From Candidatus Gastranaerophilales bacterium (lineage in GTDB: Bacteria; Cyanobacteriota; Vampirovibrionia; Gastranaerophilales; Gastranaerophilaceae): a DNA stretch of 64,000 bases. The notes beneath the pieces were generated by a model that saw only the letters and a program-made list of their open reading frames with translations, did no database searches and was not told the origin of the DNA. The position numbers and the translations under genes are program-made. Shown here one piece after another: positions 25,584-34,548 of this stretch (positions are counted from its first letter, which is position 1; every line of letters begins with the position of its first letter). Location: contig CALUYE010000004.1 of NCBI GenBank assembly GCA_944324945.1, positions 87,217 through 151,216 on the forward strand. The letters are read 5' to 3'.

Positions 25584-27910
25584 TCAATATTTACGGGTTC
25601 TATATTAATATATTTAATGGCATCGCGTGCTTTTTGAGCAAGCGTGGGATTAATTCCTTCAATTGTTGCAATTTGTCTTAAAACATCGATTACGCGCTTA
25701 AATGTGCGAACAACATCGCCTTGCGAAAAATCACTGTCTTCAAACATATTTTCCCAGCTTTTTATGGAGTTATTTTCGATATTCATGTTTGATGAAACCC
25801 AGTATTCAATAAAATAACAAAAATGAGTATTAAGATTCATCGGGTTTTCAATTTTATTGTCGCGCTCAAGAACATATATTTTTCTTTTAATATCTTTTAT
25901 TTGATTTAGAACTTTTCTTACTTTTTTAGAACACCCCAATGCTCTTGAATTATCTTTGTTTCTTATTTCTTCCGATTCAAGAGCACAGATAACAGAGGAT
26001 AATTCAACAACATCAAGTTCATCCAATAACCCCGATAAGATTATTTCACTTAAATATAATTCATTTTCGCACCTGAGCGCCATTGTGATCTTGCCTTTAT
26101 CGGTCGGATAATCGTCTTTTAAATTACCCGTTAATTCAAGAATATTTTTATGTGCCAAAAATTTTTGCCAGTAGATATCTTTTTGAAATTCTATTTCTTT
26201 ATCTAAAATCCTGATTTCTTTTTGGAATCTTTCAATAAGCTCAAGGCTTTTTTTGTGTTTTTTGTAAATTTTACAGGTATTACAGCCAAATTTTTCGATT
26301 TTTATTCTTAAATCTTTTGATTTTTTATTAAATTCAATAACCTCAGGTGCTGTATCAGGATTTTTATATTTGCCTTTTGCCTGGCGTTTAAGGGTTTTAT
26401 AGAGGGTTCTTGTTTGCACGAATTGGTTTTTTAATTTATTGTATTCAATAAAATCATCATCAGACAGCTTATATTTACAGCTAAAATCACGCGCAAGCAC
26501 AATATCTTCCTGTCTTTTTTGTTTTTTTTCAATAAGGGGAGATAGTCTATCCGTTGATGAAAAATAGCCGAAAGTTTTAAAAATCAGTTCACGCGCGGTT
26601 TCCATCGAAAACCTTTGTAAAAGATTTAAAACCATGGAATACCCGGGAGAAAATTTACTCTCTAAAGGATTCGCGTCCGATTTTACAAGAGCTGCAACTT
26701 CTTCGGGCGTTTGAAAAGGAGTGCCTACAATTACAACATAGCCTATTTTATCCATACCTCTTCTGCCTGCTCTGCCTGACATTTGAAGAAATTCGTTTGC
26801 GCTCAAGGTTCTATGACCGCTGTCGGTTCTTTTTGAGATCGAACTTATGATTGTTGTGCGTGCCGGCATGTTGATTCCTGCAGCAAGGGTTTCCGTTGCA
26901 AAAACAACTTTAATTAAGCCTTGTTGGAATAATTTTTCAACAAGCGCTTTTTGTATGGGCAATAATCCTGCATGGTGAGATGCAATGCCTGAGCGGATTA
27001 AGTCAAGTTCGGGGTTATTTTCAAGGTATGGATTTTCTTTTATATATTCATCAATAATTGTATTTATTTTTTGAAGCTCATCTTTTGATAATAAATCAAG
27101 TTTTAGGCATTTTCTTGCGTTTTCATCGCATTTTTTCCTTGAAAAAGTAAAATATATCGCAGGAAGCATGTCTTTTTCATTTAGTGTTTCAACAATATCC
27201 AGCGTAGGATTTTTGATTTTATCTTTTTTGTTGAAATATTTATATCTGCTCTCGGGTTTTATTTTTTTGTTTAAATCGCCAGACGGTGTTAAAAGAGGAA
27301 GAATTGTTTTTGGTTTTGATGAATCATAGTAGAAAAATCTTAAAGGAACGGGGCGAAAATCGGTATAAACAAGTTCTGTTTTTGAATGAACCGTATTAAT
27401 CCAATCGGTTAACTGTCTTGAATTTTGAACCGTAGCGCTTAGAGCAATTAATTGAATATTTACGGGGCAATATATAATACTTTCTTCCCAGACGGTTCCT
27501 CTTGATTCGTCGTTCATGTAGTGAACTTCATCCAATACAACGTATTTAACGTCTTTTAAGTTGTCTTTAAGAGAACCGAACGTTGTGCCGTAGAGCATAT
27601 TTCTGAATACTTCGGTTGTCATAACAACTACCTGAGCATTTCTATTTATTGTTGTATCTCCCGTTAAAAGCCCGACGCAGTCTTGCCCGTATATACGCGA
27701 AAAATCGTTATATTTTTGGTTTGAAAGAGCTTTTAGGGGGGTTGTGTAAAAAATTCTTTCCTGATTTTCAAGCGCTAAGTGGATTGCGCTTTGAGCAATA
27801 CAGGTTTTGCCTGCGCCTGTCGGGGCGCAGACTACAACGCTTTTTCCGTTTTGAATGTGGTTTATTGCTTCTTTTTGAAAATCATCAAGTTCAAAATTAA
27901 ATCCGTACAT
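25580..27910 (-). CDS. Ski2/Mtr4-like DExH RNA helicase
   Basis: The 776-residue protein has two RecA-like helicase domains. Motif I is CAPTGAGKT (~res 31), Ia TTPLKALSNQKY, motif II DEVHYMND (~res 128), motif III ALSATVQN, and motif VI QMSGRAGRRGMD (~res 382). The motif VI form and the long C-terminal helical arch are characteristic of the Ski2/Mtr4 family, which remodels RNA; cyanobacteria carry a similar protein. Four Cys/His-like residues occur around CNTCKIYKKH (~res 545) and may bind a metal. It is the last gene of a unit with dut and coaX upstream, 24 bp away. The C-terminal end shares TTAA at 25580-25583 with the convergent gene. Confidence 0.88.
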   Translation of the reverse strand: MYGFNFELDDFQKEAINHIQNGKSVVVCAPTGAGKTCIAQSAIHLALENQERIFYTTPLKALSNQKYNDFSRIYGQDCVGLLTGDTTINRNAQVVVMTTEVFRNMLYGTTFGSLKDNLKDVKYVVLDEVHYMNDESRGTVWEESIIYCPVNIQLIALSATVQNSRQLTDWINTVHSKTELVYTDFRPVPLRFFYYDSSKPKTILPLLTPSGDLNKKIKPESRYKYFNKKDKIKNPTLDIVETLNEKDMLPAIYFTFSRKKCDENARKCLKLDLLSKDELQKINTIIDEYIKENPYLENNPELDLIRSGIASHHAGLLPIQKALVEKLFQQGLIKVVFATETLAAGINMPARTTIISSISKRTDSGHRTLSANEFLQMSGRAGRRGMDKIGYVVIVGTPFQTPEEVAALVKSDANPLESKFSPGYSMVLNLLQRFSMETARELIFKTFGYFSSTDRLSPLIEKKQKRQEDIVLARDFSCKYKLSDDDFIEYNKLKNQFVQTRTLYKTLKRQAKGKYKNPDTAPEVIEFNKKSKDLRIKIEKFGCNTCKIYKKHKKSLELIERFQKEIRILDKEIEFQKDIYWQKFLAHKNILELTGNLKDDYPTDKGKITMALRCENELYLSEIILSGLLDELDVVELSSVICALESEEIRNKDNSRALGCSKKVRKVLNQIKDIKRKIYVLERDNKIENPMNLNTHFCYFIEYWVSSNMNIENNSIKSWENMFEDSDFSQGDVVRTFKRVIDVLRQIATIEGINPTLAQKARDAIKYINIEPVNID

Positions 27911-27934
27911 CAGTTATTTAATTCCACTTAATGT

Positions 27935-28393
27935 TTATTTTACGCCTGTTGAACCAAAACCGCCCGAGGCTCTTTGGGTATCCGATAAGTCGTCGGATAT
28001 TTTAATTTCGGGTTTTAAAACTTCCATAATTGCCATTTGAGCAATTCTGTCTCCTCTTGAAACTTTAAAATCAACTTTTGAATGATTAATCAAACCGACG
28101 CAAATTTCGCCTCTATAGTCTTCATCTATTGTTCCTATGCCGTTTACAACAGCTATTCCTTTTTTGATTGCAAGTCCCGAGCGCGAGCGAACTTGTGCTT
28201 CGGTGTTATGGGGAAGTTCAATTGCAATTCCCGTTGGAATCATCCTGATTTCGCCTGACGGAATTACAACATCTTCATCAATTGCCGCAACTAAATCCAT
28301 GGCGGAAGCCCCTTGAGTTTTGTATTCGGGCATTGAGACAAAATTAGGCAGTTTTTTAATTTTAAGAGTTAATTTTTCCATGGTTTCAATCAT
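27935..28393 (-). CDS. dut: dUTP diphosphatase
   Basis: The 152-residue enzyme hydrolyses dUTP to dUMP, keeping uracil out of DNA and feeding thymidylate synthesis. All trimeric dUTPase motifs are present: ASAMDLVAA (1), RSRSGLAIKKG (2), GTIDEDYRGEICVG (3), RIAQMAIMEV (4) and the C-terminal ASGGFGSTG (5). The coding region overlaps coaX by 8 bp, suggesting translational coupling. AAGGA stands before the ATG at 28393. Confidence 0.95.
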   Translation of the reverse strand: MIETMEKLTLKIKKLPNFVSMPEYKTQGASAMDLVAAIDEDVVIPSGEIRMIPTGIAIELPHNTEAQVRSRSGLAIKKGIAVVNGIGTIDEDYRGEICVGLINHSKVDFKVSRGDRIAQMAIMEVLKPEIKISDDLSDTQRASGGFGSTGVK

Positions 28394-29165
28394 TTTTTTC
28401 TTCCTTATTTAAATAATACAGTTCCTTAAGACCAAAAAGCGTTAAATCTTTATCAATATAGTCAAATATCTTATCCATATTGTCAAATAGAACCGACGAA
28501 AATCCGCCCGTTGCAATTATTGTAGCTTTTTCGTTAAGTTCTTGTTCACATTTTTTAATCATTCCTTCAATTAAACATTTATGCCCGAGAACAATCCCTG
28601 ATAACATTGCGCTTATTGTATCTTTTCCGATTGAGCGTTTCGGGGCTTCTATTTTTAATTTAGGCAGTTTTGACGTAAATTGAGAAAGTGAATTTGCTTG
28701 AATTTTAAGCCCTGGGGCGATAATGCCGCCGATAAAACAGGAGTTTTTATCGACAATATCAAATGTTGTTGCCGTACCAAAATCGATTACAATGGCCGGA
28801 AGTTTGTATTTAATCGAAGCTGCCGTTGCGTTTGCAATTCTATCCGCACCGATTTCTTTATTGTTATCAAGTTTTAATTGTACGGGCATTTTTGATTTAT
28901 AAGATAAACTTATTGCTTTGATATTTAAATATTTTAAAATCGCATTTTTATATATTTCGCACAATTGTGGTACAACCGATGAAACAATTGCTCCTTTGAT
29001 TTCTTTTGTTAAGTTGTTATGATTTAAAATCGCAAGAAGCGAAATCCCGTATTCATCCGATGTTTTTTTGATGTCGGATGAAAGAGAAAATGTATTTATT
29101 AATTCATTTCCCTTAAAAATCCCAAGCGACGTATTGGTATTGCCGATATCTATAACTAAAAGCAT
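28386..29165 (-). CDS. coaX: Type III pantothenate kinase
   Basis: CoaX phosphorylates pantothenate, the first step of coenzyme A synthesis. The 259 residues begin with the phosphate-1 motif LLVIDIGNTNTSLGIF, then have GADRIANATAA (~res 101), the catalytic region VIDFGTATTFDIV, GGIIAPGLK, and IATGGFSSVL (the adenosine motif) near the end. This order is typical of type III enzymes, which are insensitive to CoA feedback. It is the first gene of a coaX-dut-helicase unit on the minus strand. Confidence 0.94.
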   Translation of the reverse strand: MLLVIDIGNTNTSLGIFKGNELINTFSLSSDIKKTSDEYGISLLAILNHNNLTKEIKGAIVSSVVPQLCEIYKNAILKYLNIKAISLSYKSKMPVQLKLDNNKEIGADRIANATAASIKYKLPAIVIDFGTATTFDIVDKNSCFIGGIIAPGLKIQANSLSQFTSKLPKLKIEAPKRSIGKDTISAMLSGIVLGHKCLIEGMIKKCEQELNEKATIIATGGFSSVLFDNMDKIFDYIDKDLTLFGLKELYYLNKEEKND

Positions 29166-29204
29166 AATGTTATTTTATTACAGACAAATTCATTTTAAAA
29201 GCAA

Positions 29205-29233
29205 TTGTAAACCAAAAGAAAAAATTGTATAAT
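29205..29233 (+). promoter_or_regulatory. Promoter of the four-gene membrane array
   Basis: TTGTAA (29205-29210) and a perfect TATAAT (29228-29233) stand exactly 17 bp apart, about 28 bp before the first ATG of the tandem membrane genes. This is among the best sigma-70-type promoters I can read in the window. Confidence 0.7.
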
Positions 29234-29260
29234 TGATTTTGTTATTAAATATTAAGAAAA

Positions 29261-30583
29261 ATGGAAGTTAGAAAAGAATTAATATATAAAATACTAAATT
29301 CCCCGTTTTTTATAGTCGGGGCAGTTTCTTTTTATAGCATAGTTTCTCTTTTTGCGGCTTTATTTTTCGATTCATCTTCGGCTTTTGAATATTATACAAA
29401 AGCAATAAAAACAAAAGTAATTCTTGAATCGGCCATAGCTGCTTTTTGCGGTTTGTTATACGGAATTGATAATAAAAAATCCAAAAGCGGAAAATATTTT
29501 GTATTTTTGTTTTTGTGTTTTTTTATACTCCATTTTTTTATTGCTTGTATTCTTGTTTTAAAAGCAGGTATGTCCGATGTTTTTTTGGCTGCCACAATAA
29601 AAGAAAATTTCAATATAGACGTATGTATAGCCTTTTCCATATTGTGCACTTTCTCTTTTTACATATCTTATTTTATAATTTTTGATTTTAAAGATATATT
29701 TAACTCTATCAAAAATAAAAATCAGCAAAACGATTTTTTTGATAAAATTTTAAAAATATTAAATACTCCTTTTAGTATTGCTACAATAATTTTTTATTTA
29801 AGCGTTATTATTGCGGCATATAAAGCGCATATAGAAGGTGTTGATATTTTATCAACCGAAATATATAAATCCCATGTTTTTGCTCCTGTATTGTCGATTG
29901 TATTTGGTATAATATACGGGATTTATTTTAAAAAAGCACCAAGGGCAAGATTTTTATTTACTCTGTTTGCGCTTTTTGAATTTTACGCATTTTTAACTGT
30001 AATGTTCCTGTGTAAATCATTAAGTTTAGATGATCTTCAAGCTGAATTTTACTTCCCGCTTGTATATATATTGCTTTTTTATACAGGTGTGTATATATGC
30101 AATTTTAAAAAATTTAATAATGAAAATGCAATAGAAATAAAAAAGAAAATAAAAAATAAAAGCGAAAATACGAATGAAAATGAAATAAAAATTATTCACA
30201 CCCCTTTAAAGACCGCATTTTATATTACCCTTGCAGGAAATATATGTTTTCTTTTAGGTTGGATTATGGCAGCACTGCTTCAAAAGAACTCTATTCTCAT
30301 ATCATCATACCGTATTACGTATTTTCTTGATTATATAATTGCGTTTTCTTTTGGAATTTATTATGGATTAAAACAGATAAAAGTTTTTATCACTATGTAT
30401 GCAATAAAAATGTTAATTGTTTGCATCCTAATTGTGGTAATTAGAAATTTTTTATTTGCCGCACAACTCGGTGTTAATTTCTTAACCGTAATATTTATTA
30501 TATCATCACCGATAATGGCATCATGGGTAATTGGCGCTTTTGTAATTACAAATTATATAACCTATGGAATAAAAAATCGTTGA
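29261..30583 (+). CDS. Tandem-array polytopic membrane protein 1
   Basis: This is the first of four adjacent paralogues; I recognise no named family. The 440 residues hold about 10-12 hydrophobic helices and three internal modules of ~100-150 residues. The first starts KILNSPFF (~res 9), the second KILNTPFS (~res 163) and the third HTPLKTAF (~res 311). Each module contains a glycine-tyrosine turn near its middle: GLLYGIDNKKS, GIIYGIYFKKAP and GIYYGLKQIK. A charged cytoplasmic stretch rich in Lys, Glu and Asn (~res 285-310) separates modules 2 and 3. The protein ends NYITYGIKNR, an end shared with paralogue 3. Expression probably starts at the promoter 28 bp upstream. Transport or sensing cannot be decided. 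Confidence 0.75.
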   Translation: MEVRKELIYKILNSPFFIVGAVSFYSIVSLFAALFFDSSSAFEYYTKAIKTKVILESAIAAFCGLLYGIDNKKSKSGKYFVFLFLCFFILHFFIACILVLKAGMSDVFLAATIKENFNIDVCIAFSILCTFSFYISYFIIFDFKDIFNSIKNKNQQNDFFDKILKILNTPFSIATIIFYLSVIIAAYKAHIEGVDILSTEIYKSHVFAPVLSIVFGIIYGIYFKKAPRARFLFTLFALFEFYAFLTVMFLCKSLSLDDLQAEFYFPLVYILLFYTGVYICNFKKFNNENAIEIKKKIKNKSENTNENEIKIIHTPLKTAFYITLAGNICFLLGWIMAALLQKNSILISSYRITYFLDYIIAFSFGIYYGLKQIKVFITMYAIKMLIVCILIVVIRNFLFAAQLGVNFLTVIFIISSPIMASWVIGAFVITNYITYGIKNR

Positions 30584-30618
30584 AAGGTAGTTTAAATGAA
30601 TAAAGATGAAACATTTAT
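30546..30618 (+). repeat. 73-bp direct repeat, copy 1
   Basis: This stretch covers the end of membrane paralogue 1, the 12-bp intergenic gap with its ribosome site (GAAAGG), and the start of paralogue 2. It is identical base for base to 32812-32884, where the same arrangement joins paralogues 3 and 4. The two copies lie 2266 bp apart. Confidence 0.97.
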
Positions 30619-31468
30619 AGAAAAAATATTAAACTCCCCTTTGTTTGTTGTTGTATTGGTTTCTTCATACAGCATTGTTTCGCTTTTTATGGTTTTATTC
30701 TTTGATTCTTTTTTGGCTTTTGAATATTTTATTAATACAAAATTTGGTATTGAAGTTATTTTGGTTTTGATATTAGGGTTAGCACAGGGTATTTATAATA
30801 AATGTGTTCCAAAAGTTAAATATGCATTGCTTATGTTTATTTATTTTTGTGTATTAAATTCTTTATTTTATATATCAATGATTACCATAAACACAAAGGT
30901 TGTAAATTTTACTTTAATTTTAGACTTATTGAAACACGGCATGTTAATAATTTTTCCTGTTACATTGACTCTTGTTTTTTATATTGCTGCTTGTTTACAC
31001 AATTTAAAAAATTTTAGAAATGAATTAAAAACAAAATCTCCCCTGCGGACTGCATTTGTTATTACTTTAGCGGGAACTATAGCTCAGATTACGTGTTTGT
31101 GCTTGTTTTCGTGGTTGATAGAAAAAGATTCCATTGGAATTGCAGGCAATATTCTTGAGTTTTTATTTATAGCAATCGATTCTTTGTGTGCATTGTTTTA
31201 TGGGTATAATTACGGATTAAAACAAAAAAAAGCGACTTCTTTTAAGTATTTAATAAAATTGTTGTTTGCGCTTATTTTTATTTACTTAGTCAGATGGATA
31301 TTTGCGTATATTTTTGTATTTTTGACTTCTTTTATTGTTGCTTTTGATTTTGTTGATATGATTTTTGATATACCGATAGATGGATTGTGTGTGATTTTCT
31401 ACTTTGCAATTGCGAATTATATAACCTATGGAATAAAAAAATTATTAAAGGGAAAGCAAAATGAATGA
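30596..31468 (+). CDS. Tandem-array polytopic membrane protein 2
   Basis: The second paralogue is 290 residues long and has the first- and third-type modules but lacks the middle one. The N-terminus NKDETFIEKILNSPLF is shared nearly word for word with paralogues 3 and 4. Module 1 has GLAQGIYNKCVPKVKY (~res 60) and module 3 starts KSPLRTAFVITLAG (~res 147) and has YGLKQKKATSFKY (~res 203). About 7-8 transmembrane helices are expected. The C-terminal segment NYITYGIK is shared with paralogues 1 and 3, followed by a short basic tail. The gene follows paralogue 1 by 12 bp and overlaps paralogue 3 by 8 bp, so the array is one transcript. Function unknown. Confidence 0.75.
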   Translation: MNKDETFIEKILNSPLFVVVLVSSYSIVSLFMVLFFDSFLAFEYFINTKFGIEVILVLILGLAQGIYNKCVPKVKYALLMFIYFCVLNSLFYISMITINTKVVNFTLILDLLKHGMLIIFPVTLTLVFYIAACLHNLKNFRNELKTKSPLRTAFVITLAGTIAQITCLCLFSWLIEKDSIGIAGNILEFLFIAIDSLCALFYGYNYGLKQKKATSFKYLIKLLFALIFIYLVRWIFAYIFVFLTSFIVAFDFVDMIFDIPIDGLCVIFYFAIANYITYGIKKLLKGKQNE

Positions 31469-32849
31469 AAATAAAACATTTACGGAAAAAATATTAAATT
31501 CTCCTTTATTTGCTGTTTTGATGGTTTCTTTTTATGGAATTGTTTCTTTGCTTCTTGTTTTATTTGACAATTCTTCCGTTATTAAATATTTTACGGGCAC
31601 AAAATTTAGTCTTGAAATTATGCTTGCTCTTGTGTTCGGGTTTATATACGGATTTAATGCCAAAAAACAAACTGACAGAAAATATGTATTATCCATGTTG
31701 ATTTATTTTATTGTATTAAATTTTATAATTTATTTAACCTTGTATATTCAAAAACCCGATATAATAAATCAAATTTCCAAGTTGTATTCTTACAGTAAAT
31801 TCTTTGCAATTGCGCTTTTGGGTATTTTACCTTTTATATTAACTCTTGCTTTTTGGGCATCAAGCGCACTAGGCGATTTTGAAAATTTAATTAAAAACAA
31901 ATCCGACATGTTTTATAAACTTATTGAAAAACCGTTATGTACAGTTTTGATGATTTATTTTTTAAGCGGTATCCTTTTATCAATATTTTTTGCTTTGCTC
32001 CCGGGTTTTTCTCTGGATATCCTGTTTATGGCAAAAACTAGAATGTATATTGAACCCTTAATAGCAGTCTTGCTTGGTTTGATATATGGAATTTATTACA
32101 AAAAAGCACCTGATTTTAAATATACGTTTTCTTTGTTTTCTTATTCTTGTTTGATACTTGTTTTTAGTTCTTTTGATTATACGAATGAATATATATGGAC
32201 AATATTATCTGTGATAGCCATTAATTTTTTTCTTTCTATTGCATGCACTTTATTGTTTGGTTTTTCGGCTACAATAGTAAACTTAAAACAAATAGTCGTT
32301 AATTTATTTGTTGCTCCCGAAAATTACCAAACAGAAAAACAGGCAACTCAAAAAGAAGGAAGTATTATATATTTTAAAAGTAATCAAGCAAAAAGTAATC
32401 AAGCAAACTTTAAATGCAAGCAAAAAACTCCGTTTAAAACAGCTCTTGATATCGGACTATGGGGAAGTTTAATTCTTTTTTTACCATGTGTAAATATCTA
32501 TTTAATATCTATAGGCGTTATTGCAAGCTTTGCAGCTGATTTTATATGTGCATTTATCTGTGGAATCATTTACGGATCTAAACAAAAAAGCAATGCAAAC
32601 GGTAATTATTTAATTCGTACAGGCGGATATTTGGTTTTATTGTTTATTTTAAGGAATATTTTATATTTTATATTTGTTTTAAGTTTAGCATCAAAAGGAC
32701 CGCATTCAGCTTCCCTTGGCACTATTGTCGGATATATTTTTCTGCCGCTTGTTATGTTATTTTTAATGTATTCATTGGTAGCCCCGCTATTTCTTGTCGG
32801 AATCTTTAAATTTACAAATTATATAACCTATGGAATAAAAAATCGTTGA
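31461..32849 (+). CDS. Tandem-array polytopic membrane protein 3
   Basis: The third paralogue has 462 residues and, like paralogue 1, all three modules. They begin KILNSPLF (~res 10), IEKPLCTV (~res 153) and KTPFKTALDI (~res 319), each with its Gly-Tyr turn: GFIYGFNAKKQ, GLIYGIYYKKAP and GIIYGSKQKS. The hydrophilic spacer (~res 285-318) contains an in-frame 15-bp tandem duplication encoding KSNQA twice. The protein ends NYITYGIKNR, identical to paralogue 1. It seems a close structural copy of paralogue 1, consistent with duplication of a two-gene unit. About 11-12 transmembrane helices are expected; no catalytic motif is visible. Confidence 0.75.
   Translation: MNENKTFTEKILNSPLFAVLMVSFYGIVSLLLVLFDNSSVIKYFTGTKFSLEIMLALVFGFIYGFNAKKQTDRKYVLSMLIYFIVLNFIIYLTLYIQKPDIINQISKLYSYSKFFAIALLGILPFILTLAFWASSALGDFENLIKNKSDMFYKLIEKPLCTVLMIYFLSGILLSIFFALLPGFSLDILFMAKTRMYIEPLIAVLLGLIYGIYYKKAPDFKYTFSLFSYSCLILVFSSFDYTNEYIWTILSVIAINFFLSIACTLLFGFSATIVNLKQIVVNLFVAPENYQTEKQATQKEGSIIYFKSNQAKSNQANFKCKQKTPFKTALDIGLWGSLILFLPCVNIYLISIGVIASFAADFICAFICGIIYGSKQKSNANGNYLIRTGGYLVLLFILRNILYFIFVLSLASKGPHSASLGTIVGYIFLPLVMLFLMYSLVAPLFLVGIFKFTNYITYGIKNR
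32376..32405 (+). repeat. 15-bp in-frame tandem duplication
   Basis: AAAAGTAATCAAGCA occurs twice head to tail (32376-32390 and 32391-32405) inside membrane paralogue 3. It encodes KSNQA twice in the hydrophilic spacer and keeps the frame, as expected from replication slippage. Confidence 0.9.
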
Positions 32850-32884
32850 AAGGTAGTTTAAATGAATAAAGATGAAACATTTAT
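32812..32884 (+). repeat. 73-bp direct repeat, copy 2
   Basis: Identical to 30546-30618. It covers the end of paralogue 3, the gap and the start of paralogue 4. Recombination between the copies would delete or duplicate a 2266-bp unit holding paralogues 2 and 3. Confidence 0.97.
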
Positions 32885-33815
32885 GGAAAAAGTGATAAAT
32901 TCTCCTTTGTATACGGCTGTTGGGATTTGTTTTTTTAGTGTTATTTTTTTATTTTTAGTCATAGTGTTTAATTCTACCGTTGCTTTAATGTATTTTAAAG
33001 GCGCAAAAGTGGTGATGGAGATTATAACGGCTGTTTTGTTCGGTTTAATGTATGGGCTTTATAACAAAAAGATGCCTGATTTTAAATTTTTGTCTCATAT
33101 GTTTTCATATTTGGGGTTGCTTGGAATTATAATTATATTTATATTATTTTCTAAATCATTTGAAATGAAAACCGGATTTGCGGTTGAGTTGGTGAGCGTG
33201 TGGGGTATTGTTAAATTTTTATTTATTTTTCCTTTTTTATATACTTTATTTTTTTATATTTCATGTCTTATTTTTAATTTTAAAAGCGGTAATTCTTTAG
33301 CTTTAAAGCCGCAAGAAATAAATAATGAATCTGCTAAATTTTTAAATAAAGATGGAAAATTAATAGACCACTCCCCTTTAGCTGCAGCGTTTGAAGTTAC
33401 TGTAATAGGTACTTTAAGTCTTTTGATTATCATATTTTTACCTCCTGAAGCTTGCGTAGGTCCTCTTTTTGTATCCGTAATTCTTGATAATGTAAGTATA
33501 GCAAATTATAAAAATATATATGGTTTAAAACTAATTAAACCGCTTGGTATTGGTTATATGACAGGAATGGGTTTTGCTTTATTTTTGTTTTTAATAATAA
33601 GAATCGGTTTTTATTTTTTTATGTTTTTTCCTGCAGATGCTCTAGACTTATTTTCATTTTATGATTCTATGGGCAGCGGAGGAATGGATGGTGTTGGGTT
33701 TATGATATTTTTCGGTATGCTGATTTTATTTTTATATTCTATAATAGCTTCATTTGCGTTTCCTGCTGCATTTGAAGAGGCGAATTATTATTCTGATGAT
33801 GATGAATTTAATTAG
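32862..33815 (+). CDS. Tandem-array polytopic membrane protein 4
   Basis: The last paralogue has 317 residues: module 1 (GLMYGLYNKKMPDFKF, ~res 63) and a divergent third-type module beginning HSPLAAAFEVTVIG (~res 171), with no middle module. Unlike the others, the C-terminus has lost the NYITYGIK ending and closes with an acidic tail (NYYSDDDEFN). About 7-8 helices are expected. The N-terminus is the same as in paralogue 2 because it lies inside the 73-bp repeat, whereas the rest has diverged strongly. Its last 8 bp overlap the convergent GatD-like gene. Function unknown. Confidence 0.73.
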   Translation: MNKDETFMEKVINSPLYTAVGICFFSVIFLFLVIVFNSTVALMYFKGAKVVMEIITAVLFGLMYGLYNKKMPDFKFLSHMFSYLGLLGIIIIFILFSKSFEMKTGFAVELVSVWGIVKFLFIFPFLYTLFFYISCLIFNFKSGNSLALKPQEINNESAKFLNKDGKLIDHSPLAAAFEVTVIGTLSLLIIIFLPPEACVGPLFVSVILDNVSIANYKNIYGLKLIKPLGIGYMTGMGFALFLFLIIRIGFYFFMFFPADALDLFSFYDSMGSGGMDGVGFMIFFGMLILFLYSIIASFAFPAAFEEANYYSDDDEFN

Positions 33816-34548
33816 TTAAAATATAATTGTGCGAATACCATTCTATGTCGTCATAAAGGCGGCTTAGGGGGATTTTGGTTCGGTATTTTATTCTTAAGGA
33901 GCGGGCAATTAAAAAGTCGCAAAAATGGGGGTTTTGCGCTAAAACAGGGCTTGTTAAATAAGTGCCTATTGCGTTTTTATATCTTGCACCGTCTGTTTTT
34001 ATTTTGTCTTTAGGGTTGTTTCCTGTTCCTTTTTTTAAAGTCAAAAACGCAATTGCATCGCTTTTTAGATTCGATATAAAATTATGATTTTCAAAACCCG
34101 CTACTATTCTTTTTTTTAAAAAATTACAGGTACCAAAAGCGGGCGAATAAATATGTTTTGTTATCATAACGGAATCCATATTAAAAACCCCCAAACCCTT
34201 ATTTTGCGCTTTATTTAGCATTTGAAACGTATTGCCGAAAAGTATAAAACCGCAGTTTACAAGCAATGCAACAACACCTGAATCAATCGCGCTTAAGATT
34301 TCGTTTTTGTTTTCTTCTAAATAGCGCATTGCTTCTTCAAGATTGGAATAGTTAGAGCCTCCCATGTAATAAAAATCGTATTTTGATGCTTGAACTTTGT
34401 TGTGGGATAAAATTTCATTTACTTCAACATCTATATTTCTTGCGCGTGCTCTTTTATAAAAGACATTAATATTTGCTTCATCGCAAAAGCTTTGAAGAAT
34501 GTCAGGGTATAAGTATGCAATTTTTAATTTAAGAGAATTTCTTTGCAT
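33808..34548 (-). CDS. GatD-like glutamine amidotransferase, His altered
   Basis: The 246 residues resemble GatD, the glutaminase subunit that with MurT amidates the D-glutamate of lipid II. Visible family segments are LKIAYLYPDIL, DFYYMGGSNYS (~res 58), the nucleophile Cys99 in VNCGFILFG, AGFENHNF, GTGNN, and AIGTYLTSPVLAQNPHFCDFL near the C-terminus. In GatD and related class I amidotransferases the last motif is GTYLHGP, and its His is catalytic; here it reads TYLTSP, so the His is replaced by Thr. The protein may therefore be a poor or altered glutaminase. No murT lies in the window. It overlaps proS by 25 bp, a long overlap, but no usable later start is present. Confidence 0.75.
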   Translation of the reverse strand: MQRNSLKLKIAYLYPDILQSFCDEANINVFYKRARARNIDVEVNEILSHNKVQASKYDFYYMGGSNYSNLEEAMRYLEENKNEILSAIDSGVVALLVNCGFILFGNTFQMLNKAQNKGLGVFNMDSVMITKHIYSPAFGTCNFLKKRIVAGFENHNFISNLKSDAIAFLTLKKGTGNNPKDKIKTDGARYKNAIGTYLTSPVLAQNPHFCDFLIARSLRIKYRTKIPLSRLYDDIEWYSHNYILTN

